DNA of 8,318 nt from Halovivax sp. (GCA_007135505.1 SLIS01000234.1:1-8318), one strand, 5' to 3'; shown: positions 1 through 5,900, counted from the stretch's first letter. Made by a program: numbers and translations. Notes: generated by a model not told the origin, from the letters alone.

Positions 1-184
1 CCAGGTCGACGATGCTGACCGGCATTTCGGGATCTTCCACGTCGTAGAGCGCGTCCCAGACGTCGGCTTCGAGTCCCGTGGCGTCCGCCCCTGTGGCGGG
101 AAGGTCGTCGATCGCTGGCCCATCCCGGTACTCCGTGTACGCACAGGGCGTGGCGTCGGTCTCGGTGTTGGTGTCGGGTGTCAT
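1..184 (-). CDS. paaD: PaaD, DUF59-type subunit of phenylacetyl-CoA epoxidase (5' part only)
   Basis: This is the first 61 codons of a gene whose 3' part lies beyond the window edge. The ATG is at 184-182. After a variable, low-complexity first 35-40 residues rich in T, D and A, the frame reads VWDALYDVEDPEMPVSIVDL, the characteristic start of the DUF59 / MIP18-like fold (helix, then D-P-E, then S-[IV]-V-D-L). In the Paa system the DUF59 protein PaaD is thought to help assemble or insert the metal centre of the epoxidase rather than catalyse the reaction. Position as the fourth gene after paaA, paaB and paaC, 38 nt downstream of the paaC stop, supports PaaD over the SufT-like paralogues that share the fold. 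No Shine-Dalgarno sequence is visible in the 38-nt gap. The conserved cysteines usually found in the C-terminal half cannot be checked here. Confidence 0.85.
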   Translation of the reverse strand, partial: MTPDTNTETDATPCAYTEYRDGPAIDDLPATGADATGLEADVWDALYDVEDPEMPVSIVDL

Positions 185-222
185 CGGTATCTGAGAGTGC
201 TGTGGTGGTGAGTGGGAGTGGG

Positions 223-1140
223 TTAGTACTCCGGTTTGTCCATGATGGTCGTCGCTTCGCTTCGTCCGAGTTCCCGGTAGGTATGGGTGAAATCCTCGTA
301 GAGAGCGTCCCAGTCCTCAGTGTGGACGCCGTCACGACCCGTCCCGTCGGGAAGCAATTCGTCGGTGATCTCGCCGTCGGCGGGCACGGGCGTTCGGAGG
401 TCGTAGGACTCGAGCGTCGGGACGACGCGATCGAGCCAGCGTTCACCGAGTGTCGCGAGCGGGTCCGCCCGATAGCCCTCGTCGACGATTCGCTCTTCGA
501 CGGTGGCGGCGTCGGGGAGCGAGTCGGCGTCGGTGTAGTCCGATGGCGCCGCGTCGTCGATCGTCTCGGCCCCGAACGGCACCGGCTCGGCGGGAACGAA
601 TAGGGCGAGGGCGTGCGGGAAGAGTCGATCGACGGTATCCTGGAGGCGCTCGGTACCGTTCTCGTCGTCCGCCAGTCGTTCGAGCCAGTTCTCGGCGTGC
701 TCGACGTGGTAGCCTTCCTCGCGGTGGATCTTGCCGATTCGATCGGCGATGCCGGGATAGCTGGAGTCGGCGAGCGACTGGAGTCGAAGCTCCTCGGCGA
801 CGTCGTAGAGGTACGAGCGGACGATCGCGTCGGCCCAATCACCCTCGGGGAAGGTGAGTTCGGTGAGGGTGGCGTGTCGGAACGTCGATGGGGCGCGTTC
901 CCAGAGGAGGTCGGTTTCGTCGTAGCCGAGGTCGATCAGGAGGTCGTACCAGAGGCGGGCGTGTCCCAGCTCGTCCTGGGCGATGTTCGCGAGGGCGAGG
1001 TCTGACTCGAGCGACGGTGCGTAAACCTGCCACTCGATGTAACGCTCGGCGAGGACGAACTCGTCGTCGGCGAGCGCACGAAGCTCCGTTTCGAGGGCGA
1101 GACGCTGATCGGCCGTGAGTTCCATTCGAGCGGTCCCCAT
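223..1140 (-). CDS. paaC: PaaC, ferritin-like subunit of phenylacetyl-CoA epoxidase
   Basis: A 305-residue protein of the PaaA/PaaC ferritin-like family. In the bacterial complex PaaC pairs with PaaA, contributes to structure, and is reported to lack a metal centre. Family signs here are NIAQDELGHARLWYDL (residues 52-67), a helix with YLYDVAEEL (110-118), and REEGYHVEHAENWLERL (140-156). Unusually, residues E27, E57, H60, D113, E142 and H145 fall at nearly the same spacing as the diiron ligands of PaaA in this window (E40, E70, H73, D125, E154, H157), so this PaaC may bind metal. The start at 1140 is preferred over a second ATG at 1125 because GAGGTG lies 7 nt upstream. The ATG shares one base with the paaB stop (TGATG), which points to translational coupling. 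PaaD follows after 38 nt. Family assignment is firm; metal binding is inference. Confidence 0.93.
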   Translation of the reverse strand: MGTARMELTADQRLALETELRALADDEFVLAERYIEWQVYAPSLESDLALANIAQDELGHARLWYDLLIDLGYDETDLLWERAPSTFRHATLTELTFPEGDWADAIVRSYLYDVAEELRLQSLADSSYPGIADRIGKIHREEGYHVEHAENWLERLADDENGTERLQDTVDRLFPHALALFVPAEPVPFGAETIDDAAPSDYTDADSLPDAATVEERIVDEGYRADPLATLGERWLDRVVPTLESYDLRTPVPADGEITDELLPDGTGRDGVHTEDWDALYEDFTHTYRELGRSEATTIMDKPEY

Positions 1141-1457
1141 CAGTCGTCACCTCGCTGGCGTTCGGCCTGGGCCTGCTCTTGCTCGGATTCGATCACTTCT
1201 TTCGCGTGCTCGGTACTCTGGGTGTAGGCCGTCGCCCAGCGGTAGGATTTGTCCGTCGATCCGCCGAATGCGACCTCCTCCGCGTCGATTTCTCCGACCT
1301 CCTCCTGGGGGACGACCCAGATGCTGTTGGTCGGCTTACGTCGGCCGTGTTGGATGACGGCGAACTGCTTCGCCATCTCGCGGTCGGGTGCGTGGACGTT
1401 GCCACAGTGGGTGTGATAGTCACCGGGTTGCTCCTGGCGGAAGACTTCCCAGATCAT
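1140..1457 (-). CDS. paaB: PaaB, small bridging subunit of phenylacetyl-CoA epoxidase
   Basis: A 105-residue protein close to the usual PaaB size. It opens with IWEVFRQEQPGDYHTHCGNV and continues with HAPDREMAKQFA, a [ST]-[IL]-WVVP core (SIWVVPQEEV, near residues 45-54) and a YRWATAY segment near 72-78; these follow the PaaB family pattern W-E-V-F-x-Q...H-x-G-x-V-H-A-P...W-V-V. In the bacterial complex PaaB bridges PaaAC dimers and has no catalytic residues of its own. The C-terminus from about residue 85 is a charged Glu/Gln/Arg helix-like tail (EVIESEQEQAQAERQRGDD), typical of haloarchaeal acidic ends. The gene starts 2 nt after the paaA stop and overlaps paaC by 1 nt. No good Shine-Dalgarno sequence precedes it, so it is probably translated by coupling with paaA. 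Confidence 0.93.
   Translation of the reverse strand: MIWEVFRQEQPGDYHTHCGNVHAPDREMAKQFAVIQHGRRKPTNSIWVVPQEEVGEIDAEEVAFGGSTDKSYRWATAYTQSTEHAKEVIESEQEQAQAERQRGDD
1148..1153 (-). promoter_or_regulatory. Shine-Dalgarno site for paaC
   Basis: On the minus strand GAGGTG is followed by a 7-nt spacer and the paaC ATG at 1140. It lies inside the last codons of paaB. It decides between two in-frame ATGs (1140 and 1125) and fits internal initiation within an operon, in contrast to the leaderless style suggested for several first genes in this window. Confidence 0.6.
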
Positions 1458-1459
1458 AG

Positions 1460-2401
1460 TCAGTCGGCCGCCGGGGCTGCCTGGCTCCCCGGCAGGTTGG
1501 CGTCGCCCTCGATCGTATCACGGACCCACTCGACGGCCTCCTGGGCTGCCTTGCGCGAATCGATCTGACCGCGGCCGGGCTCGTACTCGTTCTTCGCGAC
1601 GGTGAAGAACTCGTCCCAGTCCAGGTCGTCCTCTTCGACCTCGTACGTCCCGTCACCGACCTTGCGGATGCGCGGATACTCCGGAATTTCCAGGCCGTAC
1701 GCTTCGGCTTTCGGGACGTACGCGTCGAGGAACGCGTTTCGCAGTTCGTCGTTGGTCTTCTGCTTGAGACCGACCTCGGCCGCGAAGTCGTGGTGGGTCG
1801 ACTTGTCGTCCGTGGGGCCGAAGAACTGAATGATGCGCGGCCACCACTCGTCGAAGGCGTCCTGGAGCATCTCCTGTTCCTTCCGGGAGCCCGTCGCGAG
1901 CCGGGCCATGATGTCTTCGCCGTGCTTGACGTGAAAGCCCTCCTCGAAGCAGACTTTGTCCATTGCGTGGGCGTAGGGTTCCCAGCTCGAGGACTTGAGT
2001 GTCGCCTGCCGGCGCATCGCGGCGCCGTCGACGAAGAACGCGATCATCGGGACCTCCGCCCATGACTTCATCGGGTAGTGGAAACAGTTGAGGAACTTGC
2101 CCTTGCCCTCGGCGAGTTCGTCCAACATCTCCTCGCGCGTCTTGATACCCAGCGACTCGGCCGCCCGGTAGAGCAACTGACCGTGGCCAATCTCGTCCTG
2201 AACCTTCGCGGAGAAGGCGAGCTTCCGGTCGATCGATGGCGCCTGGCGAATGAACGGCTTCTCCAGGTAGGCGCCCATGATTTCGCTGTTGGCGTGGAAC
2301 TGGATCATCCGGGTCGCCGCCTTCCGGTACTCTTCGGGCATGTCGTCCGCGGGCGAAAATTCCCGCGGCCCCGCCCGCTCTTTGACGGTTTCTACGTCCA
2401 T
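1460..2401 (-). CDS. paaA: PaaA, diiron oxygenase subunit of phenylacetyl-CoA epoxidase
   Basis: A 313-residue protein that matches PaaA along its length (the E. coli protein is about 310 residues). With PaaB, PaaC and a reductase it inserts one oxygen atom from O2 into the ring of phenylacetyl-CoA, giving the ring-1,2-epoxide. The diiron ligands can be read directly: E40 in HANSEIMGAY, E70 and H73 in QDEIGH, D125 in FFVDGAAM, and E154 and H157 in CFEEGFHVKHGED. Other family segments are CFHYPMKSWAE (residues 106-116) and the WWPRIIQFFGP helix (186-196). The C-terminal part (about 255-300) carries DLDWDEFFTVAKNEYEPG, also seen in PaaA proteins. It is the first gene of the paaABCD operon. A TATA box lies about 60 nt upstream and four degenerate repeats lie beyond it. 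The ATG at 2401 is the only convincing start; no Shine-Dalgarno sequence is seen. Confidence 0.96.
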   Translation of the reverse strand: MDVETVKERAGPREFSPADDMPEEYRKAATRMIQFHANSEIMGAYLEKPFIRQAPSIDRKLAFSAKVQDEIGHGQLLYRAAESLGIKTREEMLDELAEGKGKFLNCFHYPMKSWAEVPMIAFFVDGAAMRRQATLKSSSWEPYAHAMDKVCFEEGFHVKHGEDIMARLATGSRKEQEMLQDAFDEWWPRIIQFFGPTDDKSTHHDFAAEVGLKQKTNDELRNAFLDAYVPKAEAYGLEIPEYPRIRKVGDGTYEVEEDDLDWDEFFTVAKNEYEPGRGQIDSRKAAQEAVEWVRDTIEGDANLPGSQAAPAAD

Positions 2402-2457
2402 GGCTAGACGAATGTACAGCCGCCACCCCGTAAGAGGTTCTCCCGAGTATATGGGGG

Positions 2458-2466
2458 TTTTAAATA
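2458..2466 (-). promoter_or_regulatory. Predicted promoter (TATA box) of the paaABCD operon
   Basis: On the minus strand the sequence reads TATTTAAAA, a strong archaeal TATA element (TTTAWA-like). Transcription would be expected to start about 25 nt downstream, near 2434-2437, giving a leader of roughly 32-36 nt before the paaA ATG at 2401. A weaker ATATAC at 2446-2451 could give a shorter leader. No clear BRE purine tract precedes the box. Confidence 0.55.
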
Positions 2467-2528
2467 CGATCGATCGGGCTCTGGTCCGTCTGATCGGCCG
2501 TTGAAAACGCCTAGAGGGCCGAATCAGC

Positions 2529-2616
2529 GGTGGTGAAATAGTGCCGAGCGGTGGTGGTGAAGTAATGCCGGGTAATTGTGAAATGACGCCGGGGGATTGT
2601 GAAATAGCGCCGAGTG
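2529..2616. repeat. Four degenerate tandem repeats upstream of paaA
   Basis: A 14-bp core close to GTGAAATAGYGCCG occurs four times in direct orientation: 2533-2546 (GTGAAATAGTGCCG), 2557-2570 (GTGAAGTAATGCCG), 2578-2591 (GTGAAATGACGCCG) and 2599-2612 (GTGAAATAGCGCCG). Start-to-start distances are 24, 21 and 21 bp; the longer first interval comes from one extra GGT. Flanking bases are also partly shared (ATTGTG before copies 3 and 4). The array sits between the end of the NAD kinase fusion gene and the paaA promoter, roughly 70-150 bp upstream of the paaA TATA box. The 21-bp period is two helical turns, which suits multiple sites for one DNA-binding protein, but no regulator is known to me for this motif. 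The remaining 2402-2698 intergenic sequence shows no gene. Confidence 0.75.
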
Positions 2617-2698
2617 AAAGCCACGGACAACGGAGGGATCGAGTGGAGCCGGCGGAGTGCTCGTTATTCCAACGAACGATAGGTTTCAGGAGGCAAGC

Positions 2699-4450
2699 TC
2701 ATTCGTCGACTGCCGTCACGTCCAGGTGCTCCCGAAGCGGTTCGTGCAACGGACCGTTCGAGCCGAGCAGTGGCGTCCGACCGTTCCGTTCGAGTGAGAA
2801 CGGGTACGGATTTCCATCGGCGTCTGTGATTTTCGCGCCGGCCTCGCGAGCGATCACGATGCCGGCGGCGACGTCCCAGGGGTAGGTGTCATACTCCCAG
2901 ATGGCGTCTGCGCTCCCGCTCGCGAGGTAACAGAGATTGAGCGCGGCACACCCGAGGCGCCTGACGCCACGAGCCTCCTGGTAGAAGTTCGTGAGGAAGG
3001 ATCCGTCCGGGTCGTATCCGGAGAGGAGCATGCTCTCGTCCAGTCGGGTCCGATCGGTCGTTCCGAGCCTGGTACCGTCGGAGTAGGCCCCGTCGTCCTC
3101 GACGCCGGTGAACGTCTCATCGGTCTCGGGGACGTGGACGACGCCGAGGACCGGTGTGGATTCCCTGACGAGCGCGATCGAGATGGCGTAGTTCGGGTTG
3201 CCGTGCGCGAAGTTTCCGGTGCCGTCGAGCGGGTCGATCACCCAAGTGTACCGCGGCTGGTCGGCTATCTCGCCCGATCGACCATCCTGACCCGACGCCA
3301 CGGTACGCTCGCCGCGACCGGGCCGTCGCTCGCTCTCCTCGGAGACGATCGCGTGGTCCGGAAACTCGTTCGCGATGACAGTCGTGATGATTCGGTCGGC
3401 CTGGTGGTCGGCCTCGGTGACGAGGTCGGATTTGTCCGACTTGTAGGCGACGTCCTCGACCCGACCGTGCAGTTCCTGGAGCGGTTCGGCCGCGCTGTGG
3501 GCGGCCTCGATGGCGATCGTTCGGGCGCGTTCGATCATCGACACTGGGCGAGCAAACTCGGGGGCACTGGAACCCGTACCGGCCGGTGGTTCGGCGTCCT
3601 CGTTCCGTATCGACCACCCGAGCTTCTTCGTGATCGCCGTGAAGAAGCCGTACCCGTAGGAGGTTCGGACGATATGCGCGCGGGTTTCGGCACCCGTTAC
3701 GCGAACGACGTCGCCGGAATCGAGAACGGTGTGGACGCGACCCCCGTCCACCGTAAGGTCCGTCTTCCCCCCAGCCCGTGCGTAAATCTCACTCGTCGGT
3801 GAGCAAACGATCGGCCTGACTCCCAGCGCGTGGGTTTGAAGCGGCACGAGCTGGAGCGCGTAGTTGTTCACCGGGTAGTGTAGCGGGCCGTTCGCCGAGA
3901 GCGAGACGCCCGTCGAGCCGGTCGGGGTGGCGATGGCGAGGCCAGTCCCCTCGAACTCCCCGACGTACTCGTCGTCGACCGTGACGTCGAGCGTGGTCAC
4001 CTTCCGGCCGATCGGACTCTCGGGCGGAACGTGCTCGATCATCACGTCGTTGATTCCGGTGGTGTCGATTCCCGGCGCCTGGATCGCCAGTTGCTGGCGG
4101 CTGTCCACTGTGGCCCGGCCCCGTATCGCCTCGTCGAGTGCCGCCTCCATGTCCACCGGATCGACGCGGGCGAGAAACGATAGCGTCCCGAGGTCGATTC
4201 CTAGCATGGGGACGTTCCGCGGCGCGAACGTCTTGATCCCCTCCAGAAACGTGCCGTCACCGCCGAGGGTCACGCCCAGCGTCGCCCGGTTCTCGTCGTA
4301 GACGGCCTCTATGTCATCGCCGACGTCGACGGTGGCGAGGCCGAGCCCACGGTCCGTACACCAGGCCTCGAGCTGGGCGAGGGCGCCGTCGGCCTCCGGA
4401 CTGACGATCGCGATGATTTCGTCCGTCGTCGCCAGCCTGCGTCCCTGCAT
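2699..4450 (-). CDS. NAD kinase / inositol-monophosphatase-type (NADP?) phosphatase fusion
   Basis: A 583-residue two-domain protein. Residues 1-281 are an NAD kinase (ATP + NAD to NADP): GGDGT at 63-67 (catalytic D65), PMLGIDLGTLSFL at 81-93, an N-D pair in GINDVMIEH (132-140; the family usually has N-E), and TPTGSTGVSLSANGP at 175-189. A linker rich in P, G, S and E (282-303) leads to an IMPase-fold phosphatase with its metal ligands: SDLVTEAD (341-348), VSEES (369-373), WVIDPLDGTGNF (403-414; D406 and D409) and WDVAAG (525-530; D526). Archaeal fusions of these domains are described as bifunctional NADP phosphatase/NAD kinase, so this one could both make and remove NADP; the phosphatase might instead act on fructose-1,6-bisphosphate or inositol phosphates. 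The domain order here is kinase first. The gene stands alone, with its own TATA box and a leader of only about 10 nt. Confidence 0.93.
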   Translation of the reverse strand: MQGRRLATTDEIIAIVSPEADGALAQLEAWCTDRGLGLATVDVGDDIEAVYDENRATLGVTLGGDGTFLEGIKTFAPRNVPMLGIDLGTLSFLARVDPVDMEAALDEAIRGRATVDSRQQLAIQAPGIDTTGINDVMIEHVPPESPIGRKVTTLDVTVDDEYVGEFEGTGLAIATPTGSTGVSLSANGPLHYPVNNYALQLVPLQTHALGVRPIVCSPTSEIYARAGGKTDLTVDGGRVHTVLDSGDVVRVTGAETRAHIVRTSYGYGFFTAITKKLGWSIRNEDAEPPAGTGSSAPEFARPVSMIERARTIAIEAAHSAAEPLQELHGRVEDVAYKSDKSDLVTEADHQADRIITTVIANEFPDHAIVSEESERRPGRGERTVASGQDGRSGEIADQPRYTWVIDPLDGTGNFAHGNPNYAISIALVRESTPVLGVVHVPETDETFTGVEDDGAYSDGTRLGTTDRTRLDESMLLSGYDPDGSFLTNFYQEARGVRRLGCAALNLCYLASGSADAIWEYDTYPWDVAAGIVIAREAGAKITDADGNPYPFSLERNGRTPLLGSNGPLHEPLREHLDVTAVDE

Positions 4451-4481
4451 AGTGATTCGTGTGGGGTGTGGGCGGTAGCGG

Positions 4482-4489
4482 ATAAATTA
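4482..4489 (-). promoter_or_regulatory. Predicted TATA box of the NAD kinase/phosphatase gene
   Basis: Minus-strand TAATTTAT lies about 35 nt upstream of the ATG at 4450. A start site about 25 nt downstream would leave a leader of roughly 10 nt or less. No Shine-Dalgarno sequence precedes the ATG, which agrees with leaderless or near-leaderless initiation. Confidence 0.45.
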
Positions 4490-4579
4490 CTGTCGCACTT
4501 CGGTAGTGACTTGGACGAACAGGTCTGTGAGACGAACGAGTGAGAGGAGCTATCGAGATGAGCGAATGAGCCACGATGA

Positions 4580-4720
4580 ATTCTCCGCTCCGGGCGACCA
4601 CCGTTCGCGACCGGGGTCCTCTTCGGTTCACAATCTGCAGAACAGATCCGCGAAACCTACCAGTTGGGTGCCGACGGCTACTTCGTCAAAATCCTCGATC
4701 GCCCGTCGGATTACGGTGGC
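4580..4720 (+). pseudogene. Fragment of a response-regulator receiver domain
   Basis: Plus-strand frame opened by a TGA at 4577-4579. It contains PPFATGVLFGSQSAEQIRET followed by YQLGADGYFVKILDRPSDYG. This resembles beta4-alpha4-beta5 of a CheY/Rcp1-like receiver: a hydrophobic strand ending in a small residue (GVLFGS), a helix AEQIRETYQLGADG, and the strand YFVK with the invariant lysine. The usual proline after that lysine is replaced by isoleucine. There is no N-terminal half with the acidic pocket and phospho-accepting aspartate, no start codon or promoter, and after DYGG the frame loses resemblance. I read it as a decayed remnant. The call rests on short-motif recognition only and could be chance similarity. 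Confidence 0.4.
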
Positions 4721-4871
4721 GCCGAACACGAAAGATCTCCCCACCCGTGTGAGACTCAGAGTGGGTTGGATCGAGGGAATCTGAGGGGGTATCAGTCTGT
4801 TCGGCAATTGATAAAGGGTGAATCCATCGTCGGACGATATCCGATCGTCGCTCGCCACCACATTCGCGCCA

Positions 4872-5309
4872 TCACCAGTCGGTCAGGTCGACGGTCGTGG
4901 AGTATGTCTCGCCGAACACGTGATGTTCGGTCACTGCAACGCGCCGAAGGGTGCGATCGACCCTGGCCTCGACACGGTAGCCGGCTTCCACAAGATCGTC
5001 CGTGCACGAGAGTCGCAAACCTGAATCGTCCGCCGCGACGACGAGGAGGTCGAGGCGATCCTGTGAGTCCTCGTAGGACGCGTGGGCGAGATCGATCGTT
5101 CCACAGCGGCTCGAGCCGTGCTCGATCGTCCCCTGGGCGACGACCGTGCCGTCGTCGACGGTAACCTCGGGTGGGTCATCGACCGGAACGTCGGTCCGGA
5201 CGTGTTCGAACGAAGTCGTGAGTCCACGGCCCGGAATCCAGTCGAGACAACCGGCGGAAACAGTCACGACTGTCGCTCCGGTGGCGGCGAGCAGTCGGCG
5301 ACGGTCCAT
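4872..5309 (-). CDS. Small Tat-exported lipoprotein of unknown function
   Basis: A 145-residue protein starting MDRRRLLAATG, a twin-arginine signal, then a hydrophobic stretch ATVVTVSAG and a lipobox with C21 (SAGC). It should therefore be exported folded through the Tat pathway and anchored to the outer face of the membrane by a lipid on C21, as is common in haloarchaea. The mature part has two further cysteines, C69 and C102, that could form a disulfide, and alternating hydrophobic runs (VTVDDGTVVAQGTIEH at 49-64; YRVEARVDRTLRRVAVTEHH at 111-130) typical of a beta-sandwich. The pattern of a G-x-I strand, a first Cys, a long middle strand and a second Cys is familiar from haloarchaeal lipoproteins of unknown role. 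An in-frame GTG at 5333 would push the twin arginines inward, so the ATG at 5309 is chosen. The gene is single, with no partner pointing to a job. Confidence 0.8.
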   Translation of the reverse strand: MDRRRLLAATGATVVTVSAGCLDWIPGRGLTTSFEHVRTDVPVDDPPEVTVDDGTVVAQGTIEHGSSRCGTIDLAHASYEDSQDRLDLLVVAADDSGLRLSCTDDLVEAGYRVEARVDRTLRRVAVTEHHVFGETYSTTVDLTDW

Positions 5310-5333
5310 GTGAACGTGATTACCCGACACCAC

Positions 5334-5341
5334 GAAATACC
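5334..5341 (-). promoter_or_regulatory. Possible TATA box of the lipoprotein gene
   Basis: Minus-strand GGTATTTC is centred about 28 nt upstream of the ATG at 5309, the distance expected for a leaderless transcript. The element is only a partial match to the haloarchaeal consensus, but the spacing also favours the ATG over the upstream GTG. Confidence 0.35.
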
Positions 5342-5380
5342 TTCCCGACGGTGAGACGCGGATTTTAGTTACGCGTGCAG

Positions 5381-5399
5381 GTACGTGGCGGGTACGTAC
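5381..5399. repeat. Inverted repeat GTACGT-N7-ACGTAC
   Basis: Perfect 6-bp arms separated by GGCGGGT, about 75 bp upstream of the lipoprotein start. The 3' arm is part of GTACGTAC, itself palindromic. It could be a dyad for a DNA-binding protein, though arms this short can occur by chance. Confidence 0.35.
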
Positions 5400-5410
5400 A
5401 GAGACACGAT

Positions 5411-5444
5411 GGGCGAAGTGAACAGACGGGCGGAGTGAACACAG
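5411..5444. repeat. Two-copy 17-bp direct repeat
   Basis: GGGCGAAGTGAACAGAC (5411-5427) is followed directly by GGGCGGAGTGAACACAG (5428-5444); 14 of 17 positions agree. The shared core is GGGCGRAGTGAACA. It lies 100-135 bp upstream of the lipoprotein start, next to the inverted repeat at 5381-5399. Confidence 0.55.
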
Positions 5445-5735
5445 GGGTGAGTGTCGGAGTTCGATGAAAGTGGACGACCCGACCTGGGAGTAACTGATCG
5501 ATGGCGTCAGTTGAGGGATGGGTGCGGCAAGGAGCGCATTCGATCACGTGGACACGATCGTTTCGGTTGGCCGGCGTGGCTACGGTCAGGGACAGGCGTA
5601 TCGAGCATTTGATCGCGACGAAATCCGCTCCCCTGCGTCGTTTACTGAGCGGTATCGACGTACTCACCCCGAATGAATGGTACTCGGCGCGATTTCGATC
5701 CGTATTACAGCGGTATCGAGGCGTAAGCTACCCGT

Positions 5736-5900
5736 TCACGCCGTACTGGAGTCGATGCCGTTGATCCGTACGAAGCCGTAGTCGCAGTCGGGACAGTGCC
5801 ACTTCACCTTCTCGCCGAGGTGGACCTGCGTGCTCGCGGCACGGTAGAAGGTCTTCTCGCCGCCGCAGTCCGGACACTCGTGCGCTAGTTCCAGAGCCAT
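5736..5900 (-). CDS. Small two-CPxC zinc-ribbon protein
   Basis: A 54-residue protein, MALELAHECPDCGGEKTFYR onward, with CPDC at residues 9-12 and a second CPDC at 36-39. The four cysteines should hold one zinc ion in a beta-ribbon. Between them lies RAASTQVHLGEKVKWHC, and after them DYGFVRINGID; I recognise this pattern as a widespread haloarchaeal zinc-ribbon family of unknown role. Haloarchaea carry many such proteins under 70 residues, several linked to stress, motility or biofilm behaviour, but nothing here points to a specific one. The open frame runs on upstream to 6356, but that extension is arginine-rich, overlaps the phosphotransferase gene in antisense, and lacks family features, so the ATG at 5900 is chosen. 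A weak AATTTC about 25 nt upstream would fit leaderless transcription. Confidence 0.85.
   Translation of the reverse strand: MALELAHECPDCGGEKTFYRAASTQVHLGEKVKWHCPDCDYGFVRINGIDSSTA

Larger units (their letters stand above)
4451..4871. other. Intergenic stretch without an intact gene
   Basis: Apart from the TATA box near 4485 and the receiver-like remnant at 4580-4720, I see no supported gene in these 421 bases. A minus-strand open frame at 4628-4861 (77 codons) has no recognisable motif, no promoter and a composition unlike its acidic neighbours. A small inverted repeat, TCGGA-5-TCCGA, lies at 4830-4844 just past the end of the lipoprotein gene; it has no T-run directly after it on the minus strand, so a terminator role is doubtful. 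Confidence 0.5.
5342..5735. other. Non-coding stretch between lipoprotein and zinc-ribbon genes
   Basis: I find no supported gene in these 394 bases. They hold an inverted repeat (GTACGT at 5381-5386 and ACGTAC at 5394-5399) and a two-copy direct repeat (5411-5444), listed separately. A short plus-strand ATG frame at 5518-5676 (52 codons) is somewhat acidic but has no promoter, no clear ribosome site and no motif. Confidence 0.5.

Noticed and set aside
443..857. Long arginine-rich open frames on both strands over paaC
   Set aside because: High-GC shadow frames of paaC; very basic composition, unlike real haloarchaeal proteins. The same applies to frames over paaA, the NAD kinase fusion and the phosphotransferase.
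2529..2616. CRISPR-like array
   Set aside because: Repeats are degenerate, too short, and the gaps between cores are only 7-10 bp with related sequence; there is no cas gene.
2661..2675. TCGTT-ATTCC-AACGA hairpin after the NAD kinase fusion gene as a terminator
   Set aside because: Only five base pairs and no T-run on the minus strand after it.
2541..2885. Plus-strand open frame with a heptapeptide-like repeat (EVMPGN / CEMTPGD / CEIAPSE) over the tandem repeats
   Set aside because: The steps of 24, 21 and 21 bp keep frame, so a peptide repeat appears, but the frame runs on antisense into the NAD kinase fusion gene, starts at GTG without promoter, and becomes arginine- and serine-rich. The DNA repeat explains it better.
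4628..4861. Minus-strand 77-codon open frame
   Set aside because: No motif, no promoter, composition not acidic, and it is antisense to the receiver-like fragment. It is most likely a chance frame.
5310..5333. GTG start for the lipoprotein
   Set aside because: It would add eight residues before the twin-arginine motif and lies at the predicted TATA box; the ATG at 5309 gives a standard Tat lipoprotein signal.
5518..5676. Plus-strand 52-codon frame starting MGAARSAFDHVDT
   Set aside because: Mildly acidic and in an otherwise empty interval, but there is no promoter, no usable ribosome site and no family resemblance. Transcript or conservation data could revive it.
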